The notes beneath the pieces are model-generated. The model ran no database searches. It was given only the letters and a program-made list of their open reading frames with translations, and was not told the origin of the DNA. Positions 10,455 to 20,361 of a DNA stretch of 64,000 nt are shown one piece after another. Origin of the DNA: Olivibacter jilunii (GTDB lineage Bacteria; Bacteroidota; Bacteroidia; Sphingobacteriales; Sphingobacteriaceae); NCBI RefSeq assembly GCF_900607235.1, contig NZ_LR027862.1:1-64000 (forward strand). The letters are read 5' to 3'. Within the stretch, counting starts at the first letter, position 1; each line of letters opens with the position of its first letter. Made by a program: the position numbers and the translations under genes.

Positions 10455-11297
10455 ATGAAGTCGATCATTATAGCAACGGATTTTTCAAAAGTAGCATATG
10501 CTGCAGCATGTTACGCTGCTCATCTAAGCGCAAGTCTCCTTGTTGACACCCTCATTATTTATCATTCATACGATAATGAATTGTATGTAACAACAGACAT
10601 TCCAATTCCTAACCGACAGCAACTTCAAACACAGCGTGAGAAATCATTAATTGCACTGGAGGAACTACGGGTAGCGCTCAAAAAAATTGCCCCAAAATCA
10701 ATCAGTATAAAATCGGAAGCAAATGACCAGACATTGGTTTCAGGCATTGAAACAATGATTGCGGAAAATCAAACAGAATTAATTGTGATTGGCACAACAG
10801 GCAAAAGTAATCTTGAACAAGTATTAATGGGGAGTAATGCCCTAACTGTAGCTAAAGAAATCAGCACGCCCGTACTACTCGTACCTGCCACACACACGTT
10901 CAGTCCGCCGAAACAGGCCGTTCTTGCTTGCGATTTGAAACACACGGAAGACACACTTCCCCTGGAACATATCCGTCATTTTGTTAGTACCTTCAGCTTA
11001 AAGCTTCATATCCTTAACATACAACCCACCGCATCTGAACCAATTGCCGACACTATACCTGAGCAATACAAGCTTCACGAGTTACTGGATGATTTGAATC
11101 CGACATATAACTATATTGATCACGAAGATACGGCCTCAGCGATTATTCACTTTGCAAATGAACATGATATAGATCTGGTTATTTCTGTAAGAAAAAGCTA
11201 CGGGTTCTTCAGGAATTTATTCCACAAAAGTATTACGAAAAAACTGGCTTTTAAAACTACCATACCACTCCTCTTGCTCGGCAAAAAAATAAAGTAA
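10455..11297 (+). CDS. Universal stress protein, two-domain
   Basis: Cytoplasmic UspA-family protein with two tandem domains. An ATG at 10443 is in frame, but the protein after the ATG at 10455 begins MKSIIIATDFS, the canonical Usp first strand, and the promoter start lies only about 4 bases before 10443. The first domain has the ATP-binding glycine motif VIGTTGKSNLEQVLMGSNA and ends TPVLLVP. The second domain is degenerate, with no clear G-rich loop. Such tandem Usps are common in Bacteroidota, and their specific stress is unknown. Confidence 0.85.
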   Translation: MKSIIIATDFSKVAYAAACYAAHLSASLLVDTLIIYHSYDNELYVTTDIPIPNRQQLQTQREKSLIALEELRVALKKIAPKSISIKSEANDQTLVSGIETMIAENQTELIVIGTTGKSNLEQVLMGSNALTVAKEISTPVLLVPATHTFSPPKQAVLACDLKHTEDTLPLEHIRHFVSTFSLKLHILNIQPTASEPIADTIPEQYKLHELLDDLNPTYNYIDHEDTASAIIHFANEHDIDLVISVRKSYGFFRNLFHKSITKKLAFKTTIPLLLLGKKIK

Positions 11298-11429
11298 GTT
11301 CAAAAAAGTCAAAGGCTAAATAAATGAGCTTCAAGCGAGAAAAAACGTTCCAAAACCGTGCGAAAAAAACTGCAAAAACTTGTGCTCTTTTATTCGCCAA
11401 TATTCGTATTTTAGCCACACGGATAGATT

Positions 11430-11690
11430 ATGGAAAGCAATCACACAGAAGATATATTAAATAATAAGGGTCAACTATTTAGAATTACCTACCAACACCT
11501 CGATTATTATTTTAGGGTAATTAAACCAACGAAAATCACCGCCTCAACTAATGAGATTGAAATTTTGCTGGATGAAAACACCTATGTTATCGAGCGGGAG
11601 GGCCGCACATGGGTATTCAAAGGAGCTGGCTTAGATAGTGACTTTGCGAATGCAATCGGCAGACTAATCTGCCTACGATACCGCCTTTAA
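11430..11690 (+). CDS. Small conserved hypothetical protein
   Basis: An 86-residue soluble protein without signal peptide or membrane segment. The sequence alternates short beta-like strands (LFRITYQHLDYYFRVI, EIEILLDE, RTWVFKGAG) and ends in a short helix. No family is recognized. It is free-standing between usp and der, with plausible codon use, so it is probably a real gene. Confidence 0.6.
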   Translation: MESNHTEDILNNKGQLFRITYQHLDYYFRVIKPTKITASTNEIEILLDENTYVIEREGRTWVFKGAGLDSDFANAIGRLICLRYRL

Positions 11691-11734
11691 GTTTATTAAG
11701 AGCTTATACTACTTACCTTGACACAATTAAAGGA

Positions 11735-11842
11735 CATAAGTAGCAAGACATAAGACAACAGGATATGTGATAGAATAATATAGTCGTCTTGCTACCCGAT
11801 ACCTATGTCCTGTTGCCTTGTACTTATGTCTTGCTACTTGAT
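11735..11842. repeat. Intergenic palindromic repeat (REP/MITE-like)
   Basis: AAGTAGCAAGACATAAG (11738-11754) is exactly inverted at 11823-11839. Nested inside, CAACAGGA (11756-11763) is inverted at 11808-11815. The 3' half repeats short TGTC(C/T)TG words. The whole could fold into one long hairpin between two plus-strand genes. A related word cluster is at 25370-25460. Confidence 0.7.
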
Positions 11843-11887
11843 CATACAATATATCCATCATAGCCTAACAATGTCAATCCTTATCCT

Positions 11888-11895
11888 TAACTTTG
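11888..11895 (+). promoter_or_regulatory. Probable -7 element for der
   Basis: TAACTTTG matches the -7 consensus exactly, but no TTG lies 17-23 bases upstream. The start would be near 11902, with a 65-base leader to der. Confidence 0.45.
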
Positions 11896-11966
11896 CGGCT
11901 TTATGAGACGTCTCTCGTCAAAATCGGAGAGATGGGAAACAACACTTAAGGGATAAAGGGAACAAA

Positions 11967-13268
11967 ATGTCTAATATCATTGCCATAGTCGGCCGACCAA
12001 ACGTTGGCAAGTCAACATTATATAATCGTTTAACAGAAAGTAGAAAAGCAATCGTGGATGACATGAGCGGGGTAACTCGCGATCGGCATTATGGTCAAGC
12101 TGAATGGGTGGGAAAAACTTTTACGGTCATTGATACAGGCGGATATGTGCATGGGTCCGAGGACATTTTCGAAGCTGCTATCCGAGAACAAGTGTTAATA
12201 GCCATTGAAGAAGCATCGGTCATTTTATTCATGGTTGATGTAACTGTCGGAATCACCGATTTGGATGACGATATAGCGCATCTATTACGTCGCTCAAATA
12301 AACCCGTTTTTGTCGTTGTCAATAAAGTTGACCACCATCAACTACATACGGATGCGTCCACTTTCTATGCTTTAGGACTAGGCGAAATCTACAATATTTC
12401 TTCCATGACCGGTTCAGGCACCGGCGAACTATTGGATGAAGTCGTAAAACACTTTGACGAAGTGCAGGAAGAGGAAGGCAGCCTACCCAAATATGCAATT
12501 GTTGGTCGGCCTAATGTCGGCAAATCATCCTTTATTAATGCCTTAATAGGCAAAGAACGCAATATCGTAACGCCTATTGCCGGGACAACACGAGATTCAA
12601 TACAAATTCACTACAATCAATTTGGCCACGAATTCATGTTAATAGACACCGCCGGACTGCGTCGAAAAACAAAAGTGAAGGAGAATATTGAGTTTTATTC
12701 GGTCATGCGTACCATTAAAGCATTAGAAGAAGCGGACGTTGTTATTCTTATGATCGATGCGACTGAAGGACTAGAATCACAAGATGTAAATATTTTCCAT
12801 TTAGCAGAAAAAAACAAAAAAGGTGTTGTGTTGCTCGTAAACAAATGGGATTTAGTAGACAAGGATCATAAAACCCTTAAAAGATTTGAAGAGGAGATCA
12901 GAAATAAAACGGCTCCATTCACGGATTATCCCATTGTCTTTACGTCTGTTATCGAAAAACAACGGATCTTTAAAGCAATAGAAGTAGCAACAAAGGTTTA
13001 CGAGAATAAGTATAAGAAAATCCCGACTTCGAAGCTGAACGATGTTATGCTTCCCATTATCGAGAATTATCCACCCCCAGCAACTAAAGGAAAGTACATC
13101 AAAATCAAATATGTTACGCAAATTACAGGACGATCACCTATGTTTGCTTTTTTCTGTAATCTCCCGCAATATATTAAAGATCCATATAAACGCTTTATCG
13201 AAAATAAATTACGTGAGCATTTCGATTTCACCGGCGTACCGATTCAGATATTTTTCCGACAAAAATAA
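11967..13268 (+). CDS. der: Ribosome-assembly GTPase Der (EngA)
   Basis: Essential double GTPase for 50S subunit assembly. The first G domain starts [14 protein letters not shown] (about 8-21), with DTGG and NKVD. The second starts [14 protein letters not shown] (about 178-191), with DTAG and NKWD. A C-terminal KH-like domain begins near residue 345 and ends in the conserved [15 protein letters not shown]. The 433-residue length is typical. The start is the ATG giving [12 protein letters not shown]. Confidence 0.98.
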   Translation: MSNIIAIVGRPNVGKSTLYNRLTESRKAIVDDMSGVTRDRHYGQAEWVGKTFTVIDTGGYVHGSEDIFEAAIREQVLIAIEEASVILFMVDVTVGITDLDDDIAHLLRRSNKPVFVVVNKVDHHQLHTDASTFYALGLGEIYNISSMTGSGTGELLDEVVKHFDEVQEEEGSLPKYAIVGRPNVGKSSFINALIGKERNIVTPIAGTTRDSIQIHYNQFGHEFMLIDTAGLRRKTKVKENIEFYSVMRTIKALEEADVVILMIDATEGLESQDVNIFHLAEKNKKGVVLLVNKWDLVDKDHKTLKRFEEEIRNKTAPFTDYPIVFTSVIEKQRIFKAIEVATKVYENKYKKIPTSKLNDVMLPIIENYPPPATKGKYIKIKYVTQITGRSPMFAFFCNLPQYIKDPYKRFIENKLREHFDFTGVPIQIFFRQK

Positions 13269-13286
13269 GGCTATTCTATCGTTTTA

Positions 13287-13317
13287 TTGGTATGTAAGCA
13301 GATTATCATTATCTTTA
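13287..13317 (+). promoter_or_regulatory. Possible promoter for LacI-type regulator gene
   Basis: TTG (13287-13289), a 20-base spacer and TATCTTTA (13310-13317), one mismatch from the -7 consensus. The leader to the ATG at 13407 would be about 80 bases. Confidence 0.4.
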
Positions 13318-13406
13318 TCGGGCAGACCAATTGAGATTAAAACTGAGGCTATTTATCGGTAGCGTTGGTATTTTCCTCGAAAACCGAAAGCTTATTTTTT
13401 ATCAAC

Positions 13407-14420
13407 ATGTCTAATCTCGTAACAATAAAGGATATAGCTCGGGCACTGAATATATCTGTTTCAACCGTTTCGAGGGCACTACGAGATGCCCATGACGTAA
13501 GTTTGGAAACCAAAAGTAAGGTCGAAGCAATGGCAACCGCCCTACACTACAAACCGAACTTTAATGCCATGGGCTTAGCTAACGGAAAATCCCACAATAT
13601 CGGCATTGTGTTGCCATTTATAACTAATTACTATTTTTCTACAGTTATTACAGGCATACAGGAAGCCGCCTATAATAATGGGTATAATATCGTACTTTAT
13701 GTAACAAACGATTCGCCGGAGCGAGAACTGGCAATTATCAACAATCTTTCTATTGCGAATTTAGACGGCCTTTTAATTTCTACCTGTTGTAAAACCGGCG
13801 ATCACTTACAGCACCTTCTTCGTAATAAAATACCTATTGTATTCTTTGATAGAGTAATTGAAAAGGTAGAAACTTCCAAGGTGGTACAAGATGACTACAA
13901 TGGAGCTTTTCTTGCCACCAGTCATTTGGTTGAGCAAGGCTACACCAAAATAGCACATATCGCCGGCCCCAGAAATCTTCCATTAACGGAAAAGCGGCTA
14001 ACAGGCTACCTTGACGCCTTAAAAAAACATTGTCTACCCATTAGAGAAGAGTGGATTATCGCTTCCGGTTTTTCACAAGAATGTGGTGAGTCAGACGCGA
14101 TGGAATTGCTACAGTTGGCAAAAAACATGAAACCGAATGCTATTTTCGCCGTAAACGACAGAAAGGCTGTCGGAGCAAGTATAACCCTGAAGAAGCAGGG
14201 TATAACAATTGGAAAAGAAATAGGGATCATCGGTTTCACCAATGATCCTATTTCCTGTTTAGTAAGTCCAAGTATCAGTACGGTCGCTGAACCCGCTTTT
14301 GATATCGGCTTCATAAGTTGTGAATTGCTTTTAAAACATATAACTAAAAAGCAAACTCCTTGTCAGGAGATTATACTACCTGCAGAATTAATCGTCAGAG
14401 AGTCGACACAAAGAGCTTAA
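13407..14420 (+). CDS. LacI-family transcriptional regulator of the amino-sugar PUL
   Basis: DNA-binding regulator with an N-terminal LacI helix-turn-helix (VTIKDIARALNISVSTVSRAL, then hinge-helix region HYKPNFNA). A periplasmic-binding-like effector domain follows (about 60-337: IGIVLPFITNYYFSTVI, FFDRVIE, HIAGPRNLPLTEKRLTGY, GIIGFTNDP). A TTG at 13365 would add 14 residues, but ATG 13407 gives the standard N-terminus MSNLVTIKDIA. It converges on nagB, the last gene of the minus-strand susC-to-nagB operon. A GAKAAC-GTTMTC dyad upstream of that operon is a plausible target. The effector is probably an amino sugar or its phosphate, by context only. Confidence 0.88.
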   Translation: MSNLVTIKDIARALNISVSTVSRALRDAHDVSLETKSKVEAMATALHYKPNFNAMGLANGKSHNIGIVLPFITNYYFSTVITGIQEAAYNNGYNIVLYVTNDSPERELAIINNLSIANLDGLLISTCCKTGDHLQHLLRNKIPIVFFDRVIEKVETSKVVQDDYNGAFLATSHLVEQGYTKIAHIAGPRNLPLTEKRLTGYLDALKKHCLPIREEWIIASGFSQECGESDAMELLQLAKNMKPNAIFAVNDRKAVGASITLKKQGITIGKEIGIIGFTNDPISCLVSPSISTVAEPAFDIGFISCELLLKHITKKQTPCQEIILPAELIVRESTQRA

Positions 14421-14434
14421 AGCGAAAATCCTAC

Positions 14435-15166
14435 TTATTTTAATAAACTTGCAGCTGCTTCGTCTAGATATAACGAACAGCTAGCATGTTTCTGTAGAAT
14501 ACTGGCAGGATAAGCATTGCTAACATTTTGTTCAACGCTATCTTTAACGGCTTGCGCTTTTCTGGCGTCCGGTACTGAGCAAATGATATGCTTTGACTTA
14601 CAGATTTGCCGCACCGACATGCTGATAGCCTTTGAGGGCACCTCATCAATCGAGTTAAACCAGCCCTCTCCTAATTGCTGCATCCGACATTGCTTGTCCA
14701 AGATAACTTCCAAATAAGGCTCTTCCGTATCAAAATTAGCTGGTGGGTCATTAAATGCCAAATGCCCGTTCTCCCCAATCCCTACCAAGGCCACGTCAAT
14801 CGGATGTTGACGAATCAAGTCGTTCAGTTCTTTTCGCACCTCGCCCGAATCCGACTCTCCGTCAATTAAATAAGCCGCTTTCAGCGACGGAACATGAGCA
14901 AGAAAGCGCTCCTTCAAGTACTTCCGAAAACTGGCGGGGTGACTGATCGGTAGATTAATGTATTCATCTAAATGAAACATTGTAACCTTTGACCAGTCCA
15001 CCTGCTCTTTTATCAACTGATTAATCGTTTCAAATTGACTGGTACCTGTTGCTAAAATTATATTAGCAAATCCCTTCTCATTAATCGCTTCATTAATTAA
15101 TTTGGCAGCTTCTTTCCCGGCAGCCTGCCCCAGTTCCTTTGGGTCTTTTAATATACGAATATCCAT
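14435..15166 (-). CDS. nagB: Glucosamine-6-phosphate deaminase
   Basis: Converts glucosamine-6-phosphate to fructose-6-phosphate and ammonia, the entry of amino sugars into glycolysis. The 243 residues show the NagB pattern: ATGTSQFETIN (phosphate loop, about 39-49), FHLDEYINLP with the catalytic acid near residue 69, and GIGENGHLAFNDPP (about 130-143). It is the last gene of the PUL operon, 45 bases after the GH109 gene. No NagA-type deacetylase or sugar kinase lies in the window, so upstream steps must be encoded elsewhere or be carried by the locus hydrolase. Confidence 0.93.
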   Translation of the reverse strand: MDIRILKDPKELGQAAGKEAAKLINEAINEKGFANIILATGTSQFETINQLIKEQVDWSKVTMFHLDEYINLPISHPASFRKYLKERFLAHVPSLKAAYLIDGESDSGEVRKELNDLIRQHPIDVALVGIGENGHLAFNDPPANFDTEEPYLEVILDKQCRMQQLGEGWFNSIDEVPSKAISMSVRQICKSKHIICSVPDARKAQAVKDSVEQNVSNAYPASILQKHASCSLYLDEAAASLLK

Positions 15167-15211
15167 AGTTTTTATTTTCTACATATGTTATGATTGTATC
15201 CATTACCAATA

Positions 15212-16660
15212 CTAAACCCTTGCGCCCGTTGTTGCTCCTTCCGCTAACGACATATCTAAGGGTTGATTTTCCTTCCACTTGCCGGAAGTAAAATCCGGTA
15301 TACGGATGGGTTTGCTTCCGTTTGCTACTGACCATTCGCTCAAAGGACCGATAACACTCCAGCTCGCTGCATCGTAAACATCCATATCTAGCGGTAAACC
15401 ATTTCGGAGGCAGTCGATCAAACGCCAATCCATCATAAAATCCATTCCTCCATGTCCACCGATTTTTTTCGCCAATTCGCCTATCTTTTTCACGATGGGA
15501 GGCGTGTACTTTTCTTCCAGCAACTTCATTTCCTCGTCTTCTAACCACCCTTCATGGCTTGTAGCAATCTTGCCGGGTAGTGGATATTTTTGTGCCGTCG
15601 CCTTTGTTCCACTCAATAGATGGATACGGGAGTACGGTCTTGGTGATGACACATCGTGTTGCAGCATAATGGTCCGTCCCTTCCCTGTCCGTATAGTACT
15701 CGTATTGATATTTCCCCTAAAAGGACTGTTGATGAATTCTTTGAAACTTGAATCCTCCTTAGCCTTCTCTTCGGCTAAAGGCTTCAAGAGAAAATCATTG
15801 GACGACATAGACACCATATAGTCCAAATAATCTCCGCGATTTATATCCATTGCCTGACAAACAGGACCTATACCATGTGTCGGATATAGATCACCGTTCC
15901 GTTTTGCATTCTCCCGTAAACGCCAGAGATTCCATCTAGCGTCTTTATCAAAAAAACTATCTAAAATATCGTGTATATACGCCCCTTCACCATGAATGAG
16001 TTCCCCGAAGAAACCTTGCCGAACCATATTGAGCGTTAACAATTCAAAGAAATCGTAACAACAGTTTTCAAGCATCATACAATGCTTCTTCGTTTTCTCC
16101 GATGTTTCTACCAGTCTCCAACAATCTTCAACGGTAGTTGCTGCAGGAATCTCGACCGCTACATGTTTTCCATGTTCCATTGCGTAAACTGCAACCGGTG
16201 TATGAAGAGCCCAGTGCGTACAAACATAAATCAGATCTATATCATCCCGATCGCACACATGCTTCCAAGCTTCGGCACCATCATGATACAAAGTGGCTTC
16301 ATGCCCGGGAAATTGAATACGATCCTTCGCTTTTTTTGCTTGCTCGGGACGTATGTCACATATCGCTTTAATCTCTACACCATCCAACCTACTAATACGT
16401 TCAACTGCCGCACCTCCTCGATTTCCCACACCTATGAATCCAATTCGTACAACATTCATCTTAGGCGCTGCATAGCCACACATATTGAATGTTTGGTGAT
16501 GATCTTTTTGACTCGCTTTTAGAATGTGCATCAATGCCCCATCTTCCTCCTTTGCTTTCGAACCATCTTTATCATTACATGCACTTAAACCTGTTCCACC
16601 CACTACGCCAAGGCCCGTTATCCCTGCATATTTTAAAAAATCTCTACGGTTACTTTTCAT
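15212..16660 (-). CDS. GH109-type alpha-N-acetylgalactosaminidase (Gfo/Idh/MocA)
   Basis: Exported NAD-dependent glycosidase of the Gfo/Idh/MocA fold. The N-terminus has a Tat motif NRRDFLK (residues 4-10) and a lipobox ending LSAC near residue 28. The Rossmann loop IGFIGVGNRGG is at about 73-83 and AICDIRPEQ follows. The GH109 stretch LENCCYDFFELLTLNMVRQG and GEGAYIHD matches characterized alpha-N-acetylgalactosaminidases, which use tightly bound NAD in a redox-assisted hydrolysis. The 482 aa fit the family. Activity on GalNAc is knowledge of the family; the natural substrate here is inferred. Confidence 0.85.
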   Translation of the reverse strand: MKSNRRDFLKYAGITGLGVVGGTGLSACNDKDGSKAKEEDGALMHILKASQKDHHQTFNMCGYAAPKMNVVRIGFIGVGNRGGAAVERISRLDGVEIKAICDIRPEQAKKAKDRIQFPGHEATLYHDGAEAWKHVCDRDDIDLIYVCTHWALHTPVAVYAMEHGKHVAVEIPAATTVEDCWRLVETSEKTKKHCMMLENCCYDFFELLTLNMVRQGFFGELIHGEGAYIHDILDSFFDKDARWNLWRLRENAKRNGDLYPTHGIGPVCQAMDINRGDYLDYMVSMSSNDFLLKPLAEEKAKEDSSFKEFINSPFRGNINTSTIRTGKGRTIMLQHDVSSPRPYSRIHLLSGTKATAQKYPLPGKIATSHEGWLEDEEMKLLEEKYTPPIVKKIGELAKKIGGHGGMDFMMDWRLIDCLRNGLPLDMDVYDAASWSVIGPLSEWSVANGSKPIRIPDFTSGKWKENQPLDMSLAEGATTGARV

Positions 16661-16679
16661 ATTATTTTAGTATTTAACA

Positions 16680-18680
16680 TTAGTTAATGATAAAATTGAT
16701 ATTATATTCCTGATCCCATCTTGCCTTCAAAACAGCTATTTCTTTCTCCAACTGCTGTTTTGTTTCAAGGTCAATCAACCTACCCGACATACTTCGAGCA
16801 CGAACAAATTGTATGGCCTCCGCTTTACTTAAACCGGCCATCGTCATGATATCTCCCCAGTAAAGGACACCTGGAAGATGAATAGACATATTATAATAAT
16901 CTACGCCCTCTCTACTATCAAAAATATAGCTATAAGGCGAGTCATAAAGCACTAAAGATTTCAAATTGTGCATCGTGGAGAAAAGTAGCGCCGCTACACT
17001 TGGTTCTTTAAAACAGACAAAGGTCAATGATCCAAATTGCTGATCGATTAGCCATCTATATACGACTTGTATATCCGAGAACCACTCGCCAAGCACGGTT
17101 CGTCCCAACCATAAAGCCGAGCGTGCCAATGTATGGAAAGGAGGCAGATGTTCGTCTAATTTTAACGCTGCAGGCGACCCTTGTTCACCTAAACCCCAAA
17201 GATCTACTAATAGTAACGTGCTCCCTTCCTCGAAGGCCTGCTCTAGTAGTTGAAGAGGAATTGCTTCTTTTCCCTCCCCATGAAAGAATACTTTACAAGA
17301 TGTGGTACGGCCCTTGGCCGGCTCATATAAAAGCAAAGGTATTTTCTGGTTATTGGTGCATTCCAAAACGACTTTTTGCCACAGCCCTTCTTTTCCTTTT
17401 TTTATAATCTGTCTAAGCTTTTTGTCCTCAATGTGTCCAAGTACATCCTCTAGTTCTTTAAGCTTATCCGGAATCGATGCCTCATCCAATAAACTTTTGC
17501 TGTGTAAGATCGATCCTCGTTCACGACAAAAATGTTCAGTAGTTTCCACAAATACCGGCCTCGCATGATGGTAGGTTATCAATACTTCCTGATCGATTTC
17601 TTTGCTAATCGCATCTTCCATTCTATGCACCTGTTTTCTACTATTTGTTAAATGAAGATCAAACCAATCGACAGCGGCTCGAAGCATTTCTACTGAATAG
17701 GTATGTTCTTGATCAAATAATTCATATGCCAACTTCTCTTTTGCTCCCAATTTAGCATATATCGCTTCTGCATATTTATAACAATGTAGCATCTGACTAT
17801 GATAAAAGGAGGGATTATCTTCTCTTAATGCGCTCAATACCTTAAGTGCCCTGGGTGCTATCAATCCTAACGCATGTGATTCTTCCAAAAAAGTCAAGCC
17901 ATTTGGCAATAGCTCACAAACACAATTACTATTCATCACATAAGATTCAAAGGTCCCCACACTTACTACGGGAACAACTGCTTTAATGCGTTCATCTAAA
18001 GCCGCTAACCACATGGCCTGGTTTCCTCCCCCACTTGCGCCGGTAACACCTATTCGCTGTGTATCTACCATGGGGAGCGAGCACAAAAAATCCAACGCTC
18101 TCACATTGTCGGTCAGTTGCATGCCCATTAAGGTTTCTCCTATATTAAATAGGGATGCACCTAAGTTGCCACCATGATATTCCTCTTGATGCGCCACGCT
18201 GCCCCGTTCGCCGGCCCCCCAAGCATCCATGGTCAATACAATATAACCGGCGTTTACTAAACCAAGTGCCACTTGACGAAATAGGCCAGCATTTCTTGCT
18301 CCGGCCCAATGTCCGTGGGCAACTAAAATTGCCGGTAACCGCCCTTCTATTTTTGGCAGATATAGATTCGCAGTAGCATAAACAGACGGTCTGGTCTGAA
18401 AGGCAATATTTTTGATATGAAAAGTTGACCGCTCAATTTTGGCCGTTTCTTTCACATCAAAGTCTAAGGTCTTGAAAAAACTTAGGTTAGCTTCTTTAAT
18501 GACCTTTTGCCTTAGAGCCGGCGCAATGTCCTTCCATTCTTTTCTTTTATTTGCAGACAAGCAATGGTTAGACGCGCGCGATGCCAAGTCCCGATAATGT
18601 TCCAGGATATAATCATTCGCTGCTTCCTTTTCTTCAAATACCGCGGGAACTTGCACTTGCTGACGCATTGATATTATCAC
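16680..18680 (-). CDS. Tandem alpha/beta-hydrolase, acetyl-xylan-esterase-like
   Basis: A 666-residue protein with no signal peptide, so probably cytoplasmic. The first domain (about 85-350) is an alpha/beta hydrolase of the dienelactone-hydrolase/AXE1 type: oxyanion segment LVAHGHWAG (119-127), MDAWGAGERG (151-160) and nucleophile elbow GVTGASGGGNQA with Ser216. A second, degenerate hydrolase-like half (about 430-640, KVFFHGEGKEAIP, LLVDLWGLGEQGS) lacks a clear G-x-S-x-G. It sits 18 bases after susD and 19 before GH109, so it is part of the PUL operon. Deacetylation of N- or O-acetyl sugars is a guess from context. Confidence 0.75.
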   Translation of the reverse strand: MIISMRQQVQVPAVFEEKEAANDYILEHYRDLASRASNHCLSANKRKEWKDIAPALRQKVIKEANLSFFKTLDFDVKETAKIERSTFHIKNIAFQTRPSVYATANLYLPKIEGRLPAILVAHGHWAGARNAGLFRQVALGLVNAGYIVLTMDAWGAGERGSVAHQEEYHGGNLGASLFNIGETLMGMQLTDNVRALDFLCSLPMVDTQRIGVTGASGGGNQAMWLAALDERIKAVVPVVSVGTFESYVMNSNCVCELLPNGLTFLEESHALGLIAPRALKVLSALREDNPSFYHSQMLHCYKYAEAIYAKLGAKEKLAYELFDQEHTYSVEMLRAAVDWFDLHLTNSRKQVHRMEDAISKEIDQEVLITYHHARPVFVETTEHFCRERGSILHSKSLLDEASIPDKLKELEDVLGHIEDKKLRQIIKKGKEGLWQKVVLECTNNQKIPLLLYEPAKGRTTSCKVFFHGEGKEAIPLQLLEQAFEEGSTLLLVDLWGLGEQGSPAALKLDEHLPPFHTLARSALWLGRTVLGEWFSDIQVVYRWLIDQQFGSLTFVCFKEPSVAALLFSTMHNLKSLVLYDSPYSYIFDSREGVDYYNMSIHLPGVLYWGDIMTMAGLSKAEAIQFVRARSMSGRLIDLETKQQLEKEIAVLKARWDQEYNINFIIN

Positions 18681-18698
18681 CTTTCGTTAATTTGATCA

Positions 18699-20258
18699 TT
18701 AATCCACATCCCACCATACACGGGTAGCGGCGTTATCAGGGCCTCCTAATAACTTCTTCCCTTCTGCTAAGGCTGCACCATTTGTGGAAGCCTCCACTGA
18801 CGAGTATGGCAGTCTTTTAATAAATGTCCCCACCGGCAAATCGGCGTTATCCGATTGTAAAAGCGGATACATCGTAGGGTAGCCCGTGCGCCTGAACTCT
18901 GCCCAAGCTTCTATCCCATCCGGAAACACGGCCAGCCATTTTTGTGTAGCAATCTGTGCTCGCTGCATAGCTTCGTTGTTGGCCCAGCGAACCGGTATTT
19001 CACTCACTGCTTGCGAATTTGCCTCATCACCCGGTGCCATAGGTCGAGCATCACTTTGTATGTAAGCATTGATTGTGGATGCATCATTAATACCCCATTG
19101 TTGCAGGCTTAATTCGATTCCTTTTTCATAATAACTTTGCGCCGTACCACCTCCCATATTCCATCCATTCAATACCCCCTCGGCTAATAAAAAATATGCT
19201 TCCGCGGCTGCCATTACCTCTTGCCTTGCACCTAATTGCGCAACCCATGCCGTATTATCCGTATTCCGTTGAACCCATTTCAGGCCTAAGTTTGAAGTCT
19301 GATTAGGCCTGTTTCCCGGCAGATTGATTGCCGTCGGTGAGGACCCATTACGAAGTCCTTTAAATTCTCCGGTGGCCACCGCTGCTTGAAAAAAAACAGG
19401 AAGCCGAGGATCCTGATAGCCCTTTAAGTATGACGCCATGGTAGAACTCATGCTAAATTCATTGTTTGCTGCATTAAAGGCCAAGCCATTGGCATCGTCT
19501 CCATTTAATGAGCGTTCGATGCTGGCGGTTTCACTATTGGCTACCATGACACCGCCGGCAACCGCAGCTTCCGCTTCTTGTTTTGCCCGGTCTGGAGCCA
19601 CTTTGGATATACGCATAGCCATTCGCAATCGCAATGTATTCGCAAATCGAATCCATTTGGCAACATCGCCACCATAGATCAAGTCCTGACTACCAAAGAT
19701 ATTCGTTGCTGTACCGTTCTTTAAATTGGTGACGGCAGAATCAAGTCGCTTAAATAGGTCATCATAGATTGCTTCTTGCGAATCATAGGGAATGCTACTA
19801 TCCGTACTACCGGCTTTAAAATAAGGAACAGGTCCATATTGATCGGTGTATCTATGAAAAACATAGGCTTTCATGATATTGGCTAAGGCATATTCCCCCG
19901 AACTCGGTTCTGTATTATCAAAGATTGCCTGAAGTTGAGGCATCGTAAGAACGTAGGTAATAATAGCAGGTCGGGAAAGCCAGCCATCATTCATGGCATA
20001 TCGATCGGTAGTGAAACTGGTCGTTGTGAGCGCATAGTACTGCGCGTACAAGTCCGGCATTAGGATCGATATCGTCTGATAGTAAGGGCGATGTATGGTT
20101 GCTGCCGATTGTGCTCTCGAAAACATAAAAGGAAGCTCACGTGCACCGGCTTCGGTCAGTTTGGAAGGATTGGTATTAATTTCGTCGAAGTCGCCGGTAC
20201 ACCCTGCTATTGCCAGTAACCAAATGGATGCGACTATATAGATAGCTCTTATTTTCAT
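18699..20258 (-). CDS. susD: SusD/RagB-type outer-membrane glycan-binding lipoprotein
   Basis: Surface lipoprotein that caps its SusC partner and captures the substrate. The signal sequence ends LLAIAGC, giving Cys19 as the lipid site. Family features are DFDEINTNPSKLTEAGARELP after the anchor, TDQYGPVPY, SIPYDSQEAIYDDLF, a TPR-like helical core, and the C-terminal AWAEFRRTGYPT with GGPDNAATRVWWD. The 519 residues match the SusD-like_2 type. It closely resembles the orphan SusD at 37469-39130, so the two pairs are paralogous. Confidence 0.92.
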   Translation of the reverse strand: MKIRAIYIVASIWLLAIAGCTGDFDEINTNPSKLTEAGARELPFMFSRAQSAATIHRPYYQTISILMPDLYAQYYALTTTSFTTDRYAMNDGWLSRPAIITYVLTMPQLQAIFDNTEPSSGEYALANIMKAYVFHRYTDQYGPVPYFKAGSTDSSIPYDSQEAIYDDLFKRLDSAVTNLKNGTATNIFGSQDLIYGGDVAKWIRFANTLRLRMAMRISKVAPDRAKQEAEAAVAGGVMVANSETASIERSLNGDDANGLAFNAANNEFSMSSTMASYLKGYQDPRLPVFFQAAVATGEFKGLRNGSSPTAINLPGNRPNQTSNLGLKWVQRNTDNTAWVAQLGARQEVMAAAEAYFLLAEGVLNGWNMGGGTAQSYYEKGIELSLQQWGINDASTINAYIQSDARPMAPGDEANSQAVSEIPVRWANNEAMQRAQIATQKWLAVFPDGIEAWAEFRRTGYPTMYPLLQSDNADLPVGTFIKRLPYSSVEASTNGAALAEGKKLLGGPDNAATRVWWDVD

Positions 20259-20291
20259 CGTATTATTTCTTTTAATTGCTGATGAGAACTC

Positions 20292-20332
20292 GAGTAAATA
20301 ATAATTGTACTGTATGTCAATATTATTTACTT
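20292..20332 (-). promoter_or_regulatory. Hairpin between susC and susD
   Basis: GTAAATAATA (20294-20303) pairs with TATTATTTAC (20321-20330), extended by TTG/CAA with one bulge. It lies in the 103-base gap between susC and susD, where such hairpins can lower downstream expression or stabilize the susC transcript. Confidence 0.5.
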
Positions 20333-20361
20333 CTCGGTTTCATAATTGCAGATTTTGATGA

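Noticed and set aside
15093-15548. 151-codon minus-strand frame across the nagB/GH109 junction
   Set aside because: Shadow frame of two well-supported genes.
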